Positions 28,292-37,195 of a DNA stretch of 42,944 nt are shown in pieces (position 1 is the stretch's first letter; the number at the start of each line of letters is the position of its first letter). This DNA is from Corallochytrium limacisporum (lineage: Eukaryota; Opisthokonta). Location of the stretch: positions 93,681-136,624 of the forward strand of contig PDIP01000067.1 of the NCBI GenBank assembly GCA_002811645.1, written 5' to 3'. The notes beneath the pieces were generated by a model. The model saw nothing but the letters and a program-made list of their open reading frames with translations, was not told the DNA's origin and made no database searches. The translations under genes and the position numbers were made by a program.

Positions 28292-28944
28292 TTGCATCAT
28301 ATATTGGGAGAAACTTTGGGTGTACATATTTTGTTTTCAGCATCACACATCACAGAAGCGATTGCGTTTCAAATTAAGTCACATTTTTACATCATGGCAT
28401 GCAGGGCCGGTATAGGACATGATCAGGGTTCCTCAGGAGCAATGGATTCCATGTACAGAAATGTCAGCCCTCTTGGCATACCATCCTTTTACATAACTAC
28501 TAAGCATGTTTAGCGTTGGACTCTTTCGTGGACCAACAACAACTCACAAGCATAAGAAAATACACACTAGCATTTCCTTTTCTTAGACTGTCTCTTCTTG
28601 ACCTGGGCATCATGAACTGTTGTTCGACATCTGAGTTCCCAAAGAGCTGAAACATCCGCATCTGCAGCCCGTGGGCCAGAAGGCGAGGCTCCACATCTAT
28701 CAAAGGGAAACGAAATACTTTGGGAGCGAAAAATTTAATCTGGTCTCATTGCCCAAGCCCAACCTTTTCCTCTCCGGTCCCTCTCCCGGCCGGGGAGGGT
28801 GAGTCTCACTGTGGGTCTCATAAATCATCACGAGACTCTGGTACTTCAATGCCATCCATTCTGCAGAACATGTATTGAGCTCATGGCTCGTTCCTCTCAA
28901 GCCAATTAAATTGCAACAGTTACGAAATGACATAAAAAAACAAC
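28292..28944. other. Spacer eL21 / coiled-coil gene
   Basis: A 653-base spacer. It holds the 3' UTR of eL21, a possible minus-strand terminal exon (28567-28734, listed separately) and the promoter of the coiled-coil gene. A hairpin-like G/C patch lies at 28777-28800 (CCCTCTCCCGGCCGGGGAGGG type). Confidence 0.4.
28567..28734 (-). CDS. Possible terminal exon of an unidentified minus-strand gene
   Basis: The minus strand is open for 55 codons and stops at TAG (28567-28569). The last ~35 codons read like protein: an acidic ADADVSALWEL segment, then VHDAQ and a basic end KKRQSKKRKC. There is no ATG in this frame, so it would need an upstream exon; AG acceptor candidates exist near 28708 and 28725, but I could not join a first exon in phase. 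Overlapping open frames on the same strand weaken the case. It could be chance. Confidence 0.2.
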   Translation of the reverse strand: MFRSQSISFPFDRCGASPSGPRAADADVSALWELRCRTTVHDAQVKKRQSKKRKC

Positions 28945-30857
28945 ATGACATCCAGAGAGAAACTGTTGACAGCAACGTGGTCTGCGCCTAAAGCAGATGT
29001 ACATCTGTGTGGGCTAGACAAGATCACATCCGACTACATTGCATTGCAAAAGCAGAAGGAAGCTCTGACCTCAGACCTCAATCTACGGGTAAGTTTTACG
29101 TAGTACTGCAAGATACATCCTTACACGAACATTTCTAACAGTCAAGTAGACGGCAGAAAGAGATGATGAGCGGGCCAAAGTTGTCAAACTCAAAGGCCAG
29201 TACCAGCATGCTATAAACACCTTGGCTGCTGCGAACGAAGAGAAAGCCAATCAAAATACTGCTCTGAAAGAACTTAGTAACGAGTAAGTGTGCTCCTGTC
29301 CGGATTGAACGTAGTGTAGTACACAATCTGTTGTTGTATATTTGTGGATACTAACTACAAAGAGTTCTTTGTAAGCATCGCAGAGTGGAATCCATCAAGA
29401 TATTCCTAAAGGACTTACAAACGATTGCAGACTCTTACATGGAGAGCTGCAGTATTGCAACTGAGCAAGCAAAAGAGCTCAATGATTTCAAAGACGATCT
29501 GTTCAAGAAATTTGAATCTGCACGGCGCGATATTATGGAGTCTTCCACACGCGTTCAGACAGTTGATGAAGCCCTGGAGAGTCTCAGTCAAGATGTGCAA
29601 GGACTTGCAATCACCATGCTGTCCATCGAAGACCTTCAACAGCGAATTGTGCACCTTCAGTCCAAGTTGGATGAGAATAAACAGGCGCAAGAAGTCACTG
29701 ATGGCGCGTACCAGAAGGAAAGCGCACTCCTGAAGGCAAGCATACACGAAGCTGAAGATCAACTTACTGCCTTAAGACGGCAGTGCCAAACTTCAGAGGC
29801 AACTGTACAAAAGCGAGAACAGGAGGTCAGATCTTTGAGCAAGGAGCTTGCAAAATCACAAACGGATCTTGATAGTGCGCACGAGAAGATCCACAGGCTT
29901 AAGGAGGAAGGGACTTCAGCCAGGCAAGAAATCAGTGCGTTGCAAGAGAAGCTCCAGAAAGCTGAAAATGGGCGAGAGTTGGCCATCCAATCTAAAGCAA
30001 AGCATGCAGATGAGTTTCAAAAGTTGAGGTGCCATAGTGACGAGCTCCAGAAAGAGCTCAACCTCATTGTCAAGAAACATGCAGACTCTCTTCAGGGATT
30101 TCTCCGAACCTTAGGTCATCCAAAGCTTGAGAAATATCGTGAATGTGGCGCAGGCGGGAGCGGTGATGAGCCTGAATGGGAGGCGATCAAGGAGCAGGTC
30201 GAGACGCAAATGCTGCACCTAATTTCTCTTCTGGAGAGAGGTAATGCTTTTGTGGTCCCTTCTTCCAATCAGACTCCGGAGGCATTCAAAACCCCAGACA
30301 AGAACAATGTCGACCTGTCCCAAGTGCAACTCACCGACTTGTTCGGCACCCTCGGCAACAAAGATGCATATCGTGTGGAAAAGAATGAAGCTCCAGAGGT
30401 ACCGAAAGCACAACACAAGCGCAATCTCCATTTCAGAGTCCGTGAGGAGGAGGAGGCAGCCCACACTGATCTTTTCAGACATCCAAGTGGTGTCTTCGGG
30501 CAGCCACAGGCAAGGAAGACTCAATCGCACCAGCGTTCCAGTATCTTACGTGATCCGGTACCACAATCTCATCTTGCGTTCAGCAAACCACCTATCAACT
30601 GCAGTGCAGAATCAATTCATGCTAATACCAACCCGTCACTTGCAATCTTGAGAAGGCATCCTCGGAGTAACCAGTCACGCAGCGAGGCTGAAGTTCCTGG
30701 AGCGCAGTGCAACACGAAGACAAACGCGTCTCGCAGGCCTAGGATCGGCGCTCATACCAGGTGTACTCGCACGAAAAAGCAGTCTAGCAAGGCAAAGGCA
30801 CAAACCAAGCCTGCTGCATCTCACCAAGACGATGATATCTACCACATGGTTGTGTAG
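28945..30857 (+). CDS. Spliced coiled-coil protein, function unknown
   Basis: Three exons: 28945-29088, 29150-29283 and 29384-30857, giving 583 aa. Intron 1 (61 bp, phase 0) and intron 2 (100 bp, phase 2) both start GTAAGT and end TAG or CAG; intron 2 has a perfect TACTAAC branch point at 29348-29354. The join restores one frame, and the three peptides form a continuous heptad pattern. Residues ~30-335 are a long coiled coil rich in Gln, Glu, Lys and Ala. A short non-coil block (about 340-395) contains LRTLGHPKLEKYRE. The last ~180 residues are disordered and basic, ending DDDIYHMVV. No family could be named; such an architecture occurs in centrosomal, kinetochore, synaptonemal and Golgi-tether proteins. 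An additional 5' exon is possible. Confidence 0.75.
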
Positions 30858-31356
30858 GAACGATGGGAATCTTGGAATGGTAGTTCGCGTCGACGAGGCA
30901 GGCCTATAGTGCACTTTCCCCTCCTAGCCCGGCTCTGACTGACCTTCCTGGACCACCCACTCGCCTTGCGTGTTCTATCGGACAGTGTACTTTACAGTTC
31001 CATTTTCGGAATATCCTTCACTTCATATTAAACTTGCGTCACCGTTCAAATGCCGGTTTCGGTTCCACTGTTACACAATTTGCCGTCCCCCGAAGGCGGG
31101 GGAGGGGGCGCGTGGAGTCCAGGAATCACCAGGAACTTTTGCTGAATGGGAGAGGTCTGGCGGTCTGCTTGTCGTCAACGATGACAAAGAAGTCACGAGA
31201 GGACCTCGCTTCTTGACATGTTCGGAACACGTAGTTCCTTTTGATGGGATAGGTACTTGGACAGTGTAACCTGAATTCAACGTCACAAGCTTGGAGTCAA
31301 TGTGAGATATCTGTAATGCGAATCGGACAAGAGCTTAGTTATTCGTGCACTTCAAA
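30858..31356. other. Spacer coiled-coil gene / URA3
   Basis: This 499-base spacer lies between co-directional genes. The first half is the 3' UTR of the coiled-coil gene and the second half the URA3 promoter. A C/G patch lies near 31085-31112. No gene is seen. Confidence 0.4.
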
Positions 31357-32133
31357 ATGACTCGCAGATCATATGCCGCCCGTGCGGCCGACCACCCAAA
31401 CCCCATCGTCAAAAAGCTGTTCCAGCTGATGGAGGATAAGGAAACTAACATCTGCTTGTCTGCTGACGTTCACGACATGGACGAAATTTTGGAGCTCGCA
31501 AAGCTATTGGGGCCCCACATTTGCATGCTCAAAACACACATCGATATTGTGCCTAATTTCACACTGGACAAGGCTATGGAGTTGTACCGCATGAGTGAGG
31601 AAATGGGATTTGTTATCTTTGAGGACCGCAAATTTGCAGACATTGGTAATACTGTGTCGATGCAGTACAGCAGTGGCATCTACAAGATTGCAGAGTGGTC
31701 GCATATCACGAATGCGCACACCGTGCCCGGACCTGGTATAATTCGGGGACTAGCAAAAGTTGGTCTAGAGAAGGGCCGCGGTCTGCTTCTGTTGGCAGAG
31801 ATGTCCAGTGTCGGAAATCTTGCGGTTGGAGAGTACACAGAAAAAACCATCTCAATGGCGAAGGAGAACAAGGATTTTGTAATTGGATTTGTGTCACAGC
31901 GAAAACTGATTCCAGAAGATGATCATTTCATTGTTACAACTCCTGGCGTTTCTTTAGTGTCTAAGGGCGATGCACTTGGGCAGCAATACCGTAGTCCATC
32001 TGACGCGATCAACGATGGCTCTGACATAATCATCGTCGGTAGAGGGATTCTTGCTCAAAAGGATCGAATTGAAGCAGCTAAGCAATACAAACAGAACGCT
32101 TGGGAAGCGTACAAAAAGGATCTGCAGGCATAG
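31357..32133 (+). CDS. URA3: Orotidine 5'-phosphate decarboxylase
   Basis: A 258-aa enzyme converting OMP to UMP, the last step of de novo pyrimidine synthesis, in the cytosol. The catalytic loop FEDRKFADIGNT is intact (D90, K92, D95 of the D-x-K-x2-D motif), as are the substrate-binding blocks LSADVHDMDE, KTHIDIVPNF, AHTVPGPGII and the phosphate gripper IIVGRGIL. It is a single-domain enzyme as in fungi; animals, plants and amoebozoa usually have it fused to OPRT as UMPS. No OPRT domain precedes it: the frame begins at the ATG at 31357, and the GTG four codons earlier is not needed. The sequence type is the fungal/animal group, not the bacterial group. Confidence 0.95.
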   Translation: MTRRSYAARAADHPNPIVKKLFQLMEDKETNICLSADVHDMDEILELAKLLGPHICMLKTHIDIVPNFTLDKAMELYRMSEEMGFVIFEDRKFADIGNTVSMQYSSGIYKIAEWSHITNAHTVPGPGIIRGLAKVGLEKGRGLLLLAEMSSVGNLAVGEYTEKTISMAKENKDFVIGFVSQRKLIPEDDHFIVTTPGVSLVSKGDALGQQYRSPSDAINDGSDIIIVGRGILAQKDRIEAAKQYKQNAWEAYKKDLQA

Positions 32134-32996
32134 GATTCTAATACTCCGAATGAAATTGATTTCAAAGCAACAAATTGAATTTATCCACAAGGCAAAGTCA
32201 TTTATTGAATACAGGACAAGTTTAATTTTAATTGTGAATACGCCAAATACTCGATCGAAACTTGATTCCAATATTGGTCCATAAGCATAAAACTTCACAA
32301 CCGTACACATAGCGTTTGCGACTTCAATTGTTGGCAACTTCATCGCATAAAGTGAGCTTTAAGTCTTAACGTTCTTGGTTTTGTAAGAATTTGCATAAAT
32401 CATTGAGCTTCAGGATCTTGCTGAATTAATACAAGTGCATACGCTGTATTCCTACCGTGGTCTCTTCAAAGCTCGCTCTATAACGATTAGGTGTTTATTG
32501 GCGTGGATATGATTTCTTGAGTTGATGTACGTATATTCTATAGCTTGGATTGGCGGTAATTGTTGGTGTCTTCAGTTTTCATCGTCTTTGCTTGAATGCC
32601 CTTGGTTGCGAGTATTGATCGAAGTCAGAAACACCCCAGTCTTCTGTTGACATCGAATAATAGCTGGGATCCTCATCAAGGAGCGGACCGGACCATAGAA
32701 GGTCCTTCACGTTGAACACGTAGACGCACTAAAAATTCATGGATTCCTTGATAGGGTTTTCACACTGGAAATACTTTTATTTTCATACATTTGGTTACAG
32801 ACATGGAGTGCACTTCACAACCTGGTGAGATACGCTTTGTCCCATTTACCTGCCTGCTCTGGGTTAAGTTATTGAACAGCAGAGCAAACAGGCGCGACGA
32901 CTATTCAAACATGCTAGCATTTCCTTGAGCATGCCAAGTTCATGTCCGATGCTTCACAGTCGACCCAAGCTGAAAGCCAACCGTTGCAAGAAAATT
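32134..32996. other. Spacer URA3 / light-chain gene
   Basis: This 863-base AT-rich spacer contains the 3' UTRs of the two convergent genes and a tentative small spliced gene on the minus strand (32579-32804). Outside that I see nothing. Confidence 0.4.
32579..32804 (-). CDS. Tentative small spliced gene, 59 aa, unknown
   Basis: On the minus strand, exon 1 (32804-32775, ten codons from an ATG) and exon 2 (32728-32579) can be joined across a 46-base intron that starts GTATTT and ends TTTTTAG. The join is in phase 0 and gives 59 residues. Exon 2 reads like protein: VYVFNVKDLLWSGPLL, then an acidic, Tyr-rich segment (DEDPSYYSMSTEDW) and a basic end. An in-frame TAG just before exon 2 means the exon must be spliced if it is real. 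No family is recognised. It starts 192 bases past the stop of the co-directional light-chain gene. Intron size would be shorter than the other introns in the window (61-100 bp). Confidence 0.3.
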
Positions 32997-33434
32997 CTAA
33001 CCGCTCATGACCAAGTTAACAAAGTCCCTGTAGTTGACCTCACCGTCCTTGCCAATTTCAATGTTGTTGAACAGGTGGTCGACCTCCTTGTCAGTCAGCT
33101 GCTCACCCAGGCTAGTCAGAATGTGACGGAGCTCGGCAGTGCTCATGGTGCCATTGCCCTCCTTGTCAAAGATTTTGAGACCCTCAACAAACTCTTCCTT
33201 GGTGCCCAGGTCACGCTTAACACGAGGCAGGTAGGACAGAACTTCCTCGAAAGTGTGGCGCTTGTCACCGTTCTCGGAGATGATGGCCTTGACCTCGGCT
33301 TCGGTAGGGTTCTTTCCCAGAGCGCGCAGGCAGGTGCCCAAGTCAGCAGAGTCAATCTTGTCGTCTCCAACCTTGTCCAGCAACTTGAAGGCCTCGCGCA
33401 TGTCAGCGAGCTGGTCGTCGGTGTAGTTAGCCAT
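32997..33434 (-). CDS. Myosin essential light chain-like EF-hand protein
   Basis: A 145-aa calmodulin-superfamily protein: two EF-hand pairs joined by a helix. EF loop 1 (DKVGDDKIDSADL) departs from the calcium pattern by a Val at position 3 and an extra acidic residue, loop 2 is rebuilt as a non-calcium hand, loop 3 (DKEGNGTMSTAEL) is nearest to functional, and loop 4 (IGKDGEVNYRDF) lacks the first Asp. Such decayed loops, and the blocks LRALGKNPTEAEV and LTSLGEQLTDKEVDHL, fit myosin essential light chains and fungal Cdc4/Mlc1, which brace the IQ neck of myosin II or V in cytokinesis and transport. The ATG at 33434 is used; a TTG two codons upstream is discarded. Codon bias is strong, so expression is probably high. 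True calmodulin is excluded by the loop changes. Confidence 0.85.
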   Translation of the reverse strand: MANYTDDQLADMREAFKLLDKVGDDKIDSADLGTCLRALGKNPTEAEVKAIISENGDKRHTFEEVLSYLPRVKRDLGTKEEFVEGLKIFDKEGNGTMSTAELRHILTSLGEQLTDKEVDHLFNNIEIGKDGEVNYRDFVNLVMSG

Positions 33435-34678
33435 TTTCAATCTGTTCTATGAATTCAAAGGTTAATCCCTTACACTCCACACTTGCACGGGTACCAGACC
33501 TATGCTATTCTCTTTTAGTACTAGGTGACAGACTTACTTGCTCTACTCCGCACGGAAGCAAAGGTATTTTCAAGTACCTTGACCTCTATACTACATGGCG
33601 CAGATCTATTCCAATATTGGAGACTCGCACAAACGTTTGCTGGTGTCGTCTTGAGAAACGAGATAGAGAACAGCAGAGGCCGACGAAAAAGTGGTGGCCT
33701 CCAGTATCTCTACGACGGCCAGCCACCCTATCCGCGCCGGGAAGCCCTGTTGCCTTCAACAGGCCGCGAAAATTTTCTCTTCTGCTTTGTCGCCCCCCTC
33801 GCCGTGTTTCTTTAGCCAACCACAGCCTATGGAAAGGGAACGGAACAAATAGGACGCATAAAAAGGGAGACGCAGTAGAAACAAACTTGTTGCTGTCTTG
33901 CCGTCCGTACACTCAACGTTTTCTTCCTTTGTTTGCGTTGGCCGAGGGATTTATGTGCTAGCGACTGCGGTGGAGTAGAGACCAGTTCCAACAAAGCAGT
34001 TGAGTTGGTCTGTGTATCCAACCACGCCCCACTAACCCTTTCAGTACTCTACGGACGTCACAAGTTCAGAATTGGTCCCGGTTTAATAATGAATGTATTA
34101 ACATATTCAATTGCGTTGCCTAATTTACCCCACAACTTGACTGGTTTGCCACGTTGATTCCTTTGTGTCTTTTGCACTCTCTGGTGGGTGCAACGCCCCT
34201 ATGCAACTGTAACCAAGACCCCTGATTGGTTGTATCGACGGCTGTGTTTCCAACGTATGCTTTCACGGCAAACAGGGGAAGGAACAGACTTGAAGTGCCT
34301 GAGACAGGTCATTCGGGGGACAAAACGAACTTATTGAGTACACGGTGTGAACGAGGAAATAAACTGGCATACTGCTCCGCCACTGTACCCACTCTGCTCC
34401 CTACCGAAGAAGAGGGGCAGGCACCCTTGCAACCAGCCCTCGCCTGCGATTGGGCTGGAATGGACCAATCATCAGAGCTGTAGCCAATTCAACAATGAAG
34501 AGTTAGGGGATCAGTGTAGAACCGAGGGACCGTTGTGCCAGGGGAAGGAGAATTTACGCGCGATTAGTTTGTAGCTAGGGCTGCAGCTGTTTCAGGGCCA
34601 TCTACCAATGCAGAGTGGGAGCTGATTATAGCACATCTTTACGGTGCTGGTCAGCTAGATGCATCGATTCCCATTGCA
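33435..34678. other. Divergent spacer light-chain gene / RAD51 paralogue
   Basis: This 1.24-kb spacer lies between divergently read genes. The last ~100 bases (about 34577-34678) stay open in frame with the RAD51-like gene without another ATG, so an upstream exon joined at one of several AG sites (for example the TTTCAG before 34600) is possible. Other open frames lack coding character. Confidence 0.45.
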
Positions 34679-35500
34679 ATGCATGCACTATATTCAGATA
34701 TTTCACGGCATTCTCTAGCAATTGCACTTCGACAGGGAGCCTCAACAATTGATGAGCTCAAGAATGAGTCCAACAGGCGATGGGAGGTCGCAGTGCGCAC
34801 CGGTGCGTCCGATCTAAATGTCTTGGAGGACCCCAGGATTGTTGTTCATCATAATAGAGATGATGTAAATGATTTTATTGGAGGACTCCGACCGGGATCC
34901 TTAACGGAAGTCACCGGACTTCCTGGATGTGGAAAGCACGCTTTTATTGCGGGTTACATCCAATCTGCCTATCAATCTGGGTATGCAGTCATTATCTTTG
35001 ATTGCGATGGTAGTGGCCATGAAGCAAATTTGTCTTCTGTACATAGTGGGAATTGGCAGAACAGTCTGAAATCAGTACGTCTGATCAGTGTTAGTGAGCA
35101 GACAGCAACTGTTGAAGCTTTAGAGGAGGTCATCAATCGAGCTCAGCATGAAATGAGCAAGTCGATTTCACTTATAATATTCACGAACTACGATTTCCAC
35201 TTACGAGGGGGATTCTACGAGGACTCCTCTGTTAGACACCGTGTCACAGTGGAAATGGGCCAGCAATTGAGGACTGTTGCCATGAAACTTTCTCTGTCGA
35301 TTCTGATCACCTCGAATATGACAACCCAGACTCACGTGAAGGCAGACCAGTCTCATTATGTTGCAGCCCTTGGAAATGTATGGGGTCACTATGTCGATTC
35401 AAGGTATCAACTTGACCGGCAAGATGTCGATGAGTACAGATTGACTCGCATTAAGTCATCTACCAAACCGTCTTTCGAACAAATAACGTTCTCCATGTGA
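34679..35500 (+). CDS. RAD51 paralogue with degenerate Walker motifs
   Basis: A 273-aa RecA-fold protein that should act in a RAD51-paralogue complex helping RAD51 in homologous recombination. The core starts IGGLRPGSLTEVTGLPGCGKHAF: the P-loop is G80-x4-G85-K86, but the usual Thr/Ser after Lys is His87. Walker B reads SLIIFTNYD, with Thr where the magnesium-binding Asp of LVVVD is expected. The C-terminus has ITSNMTTQTHVKA (the T-N-Q/H loop region), ALGNVWGHYVDSRYQL and a RIKSSTKPSFEQITF end, closest to RAD51D by eye. ATP hydrolysis is probably weak or lost. The N-terminal helical domain is short or missing; an open extension upstream of the ATG hints at a missed 5' exon. Confidence 0.7.
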   Translation: MHALYSDISRHSLAIALRQGASTIDELKNESNRRWEVAVRTGASDLNVLEDPRIVVHHNRDDVNDFIGGLRPGSLTEVTGLPGCGKHAFIAGYIQSAYQSGYAVIIFDCDGSGHEANLSSVHSGNWQNSLKSVRLISVSEQTATVEALEEVINRAQHEMSKSISLIIFTNYDFHLRGGFYEDSSVRHRVTVEMGQQLRTVAMKLSLSILITSNMTTQTHVKADQSHYVAALGNVWGHYVDSRYQLDRQDVDEYRLTRIKSSTKPSFEQITFSM

Positions 35501-35724
35501 CAATTGCATCCCATGGTACTCGACATCCATCGCAGAACTCAATGAGCGTACAGGGGGTTTCGTATGTACGCGTAGCACCCTTGCCAACATTCTCAGCCAG
35601 CTACTCAGGTTTGGAAAAGAAAGCCAAGTTGCCCGCTTTTCCAGCGATATCCGTTCATAAAAGAATGGAAGTCATCAGGACACTAAAGAATTTACAATAC
35701 AGGCATACCAAACACACTCTACTC

Positions 35725-35982
35725 CTAGAGATCCAAGAGAAACTCTGGGAGAACCTTTTCAAAGTGTTGAATTGTGACAATAACTTGTCCATCCCGCACT
35801 GCTTCACTCGCTGTCCGGCTAATAGCTTCACCCACAATCATTTTCATGTACTCTGTCAACAATGCTGACGCATCCTTATTGATTCTTGTCTGAGTATTCT
35901 GGAACTGTTGCTTCACTAGTTGAGTTACAACATTCTCTTTCAGATTGACTTCCACATGAACTTCCGATCCTACCTCCGGCAT
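35725..35982 (-). CDS. CENP-X / MHF2 histone-fold protein
   Basis: An 85-aa histone-fold protein, the usual length (about 80 aa) for CENP-X (MHF2, STRA13). With CENP-S (MHF1) it forms a tetramer that joins the CENP-T-W complex at the inner kinetochore and binds FANCM for crosslink repair. The family pattern is clear: a first helix ending QLVKQQFQNTQTRINKDA, the central ALLTEYMKMIVGEAISRTASEA helix region and the end VTIQHFEKVLPEFLLDL, which is nearly invariant. The ATG at 35982 is the first in frame. The gene ends 225 bases from that of the convergent RAD51 paralogue. Confidence 0.88.
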   Translation of the reverse strand: MPEVGSEVHVEVNLKENVVTQLVKQQFQNTQTRINKDASALLTEYMKMIVGEAISRTASEAVRDGQVIVTIQHFEKVLPEFLLDL

Positions 35983-36428
35983 TGTAAAATTCTAGATAGA
36001 TAACTGCAGATCTTGCGCGCAAGATAGTGCGGACCAATAAATGCAGTACCCGATCCTGAGGTTGTGACGGTTCCTGTACCTGAAACACAGCCTAAACTTT
36101 TCGCGGGCAAAATCCCCTTCCTCCCCTCCATGCATAGTGCGTAGGCCTGAGTTCTCCGTCGCTCCCAGTTGCTAACCCTACCGCAGGGCACGCATTTCTA
36201 CGGGTTCCTAAGCTTTTCCCGTTCCGGTTGTGGCTGTGGGCCAGGGTAAGGATGGGCAATGGATGTCTTTGTGTGGCACTGATGGCGTAACTTCGATATA
36301 TCAGTGACCCTGTAGAGGCATAAACAAGGGGGTATTTCAGCCGGACCACACTAGTAGGAAAATCTCCACGAAATCAAATCTGGCAGATAACTCCGCATCT
36401 AGCAAGAGGCCATGACAGCTGCAATAGG
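35983..36428. promoter_or_regulatory. Divergent promoter region CENP-X / PACRG-like
   Basis: This 446-base spacer between two divergent starts contains both promoters. No specific site was recognised and there is no gene within it. Confidence 0.4.
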
Positions 36429-37076
36429 ATGTCCACTAAGTCGTCATACACTAGACAAGCGGTGCAAACCACAGGTTCCGCAGGATTATGGACAGAGAAG
36501 CCATCCGGCCGTCTTGCTGCAAAGAAAGTTGTGAAACCGTTCGCATCTGTGACCAGCAATGTCACGTCCTTCTCTGCTACATATCGATCCGGATCCATTC
36601 CCTGTGTACTGGACCACGGCAGTGTGAAGCATCGAATCAAGTGGACTACTCCTCCACAGGAAGTCCCTGCTGAACTAGTTCCCATCTTTGCGGATGGGTT
36701 GAAGGAAGAGGCACATCCTTACTGTTTCATCGCCCCGAACGGATTCAAGGAATTGCTTGCGTCGCCTGGATGGTCTGAGAAGGCACGTATGACACTCGAC
36801 AGAACGATTGCCCCTTTGAAAACGTCTCTGATGACAAAAGACTTGGATCACTTTATTACCAACCTTTCCTGCCTTGAGGCACTCGCAAGTGCTACCCATG
36901 ATGCGCTTATTCCGCACTTGAAGTCAATTGTGGCACCCGTCGCACCGAAGGCTTTGAATTCGAAGACCAGGGACCGGGTGTACGAGGCTTTGCAGCACAT
37001 TGAGGGAGAGTGCGGACCAGACTCACTTGTGCACATCAAGGCGCGGATACCTACATACTCTACTATCAACTTCTAA
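36429..37076 (+). CDS. PACRG-like protein (PACRGL)
   Basis: A 215-aa helical-repeat protein of the parkin co-regulated family. PACRG sits at the inner junction of axonemal doublet microtubules; PACRGL is its less studied relative. Family blocks are in order: SATYRSGSIPCVLDHGSVKHRIKW (about 48-71), LVPIFADGLKEEAHPYCFIAPNGFKELL (about 82-110), a pair of HEAT-like helices, and the end IKARIPTYSTINF. The stretch 'G-x-I/V-P-C-x-L-x-H-G-S-V-K-H-R' is PACRGL-type rather than PACRG-type. The N-terminal ~45 residues are basic and disordered. The ATG at 36429 is the first in frame. The stop lies 119 bases from that of the convergent NSUN gene. This gene argues for a flagellated stage. Confidence 0.85.
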   Translation: MSTKSSYTRQAVQTTGSAGLWTEKPSGRLAAKKVVKPFASVTSNVTSFSATYRSGSIPCVLDHGSVKHRIKWTTPPQEVPAELVPIFADGLKEEAHPYCFIAPNGFKELLASPGWSEKARMTLDRTIAPLKTSLMTKDLDHFITNLSCLEALASATHDALIPHLKSIVAPVAPKALNSKTRDRVYEALQHIEGECGPDSLVHIKARIPTYSTINF

Positions 37077-37195
37077 GTAAACATGTCTCGGAAGAAACGT
37101 GGCCGTTCAACTCATGGATCATTGATGTCACTGGAACACACCATACAAAAACTCAAACCATAAGTGGAGCTTGACGGTCATTAGACTGCGATGCA

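Noticed and set aside
27716-28327. 203-codon minus-strand frame
   Set aside because: Antisense of ribosomal protein eL21. Strong codon bias in eL21 opens its complementary frame.
32997-33434. Calmodulin
   Set aside because: The EF loops lack canonical calcium ligands, and the linker and inter-loop blocks are those of essential light chains.
32925-33452. 175-codon plus-strand frame
   Set aside because: Antisense of the EF-hand gene, whose minus-strand reading has clear family motifs.
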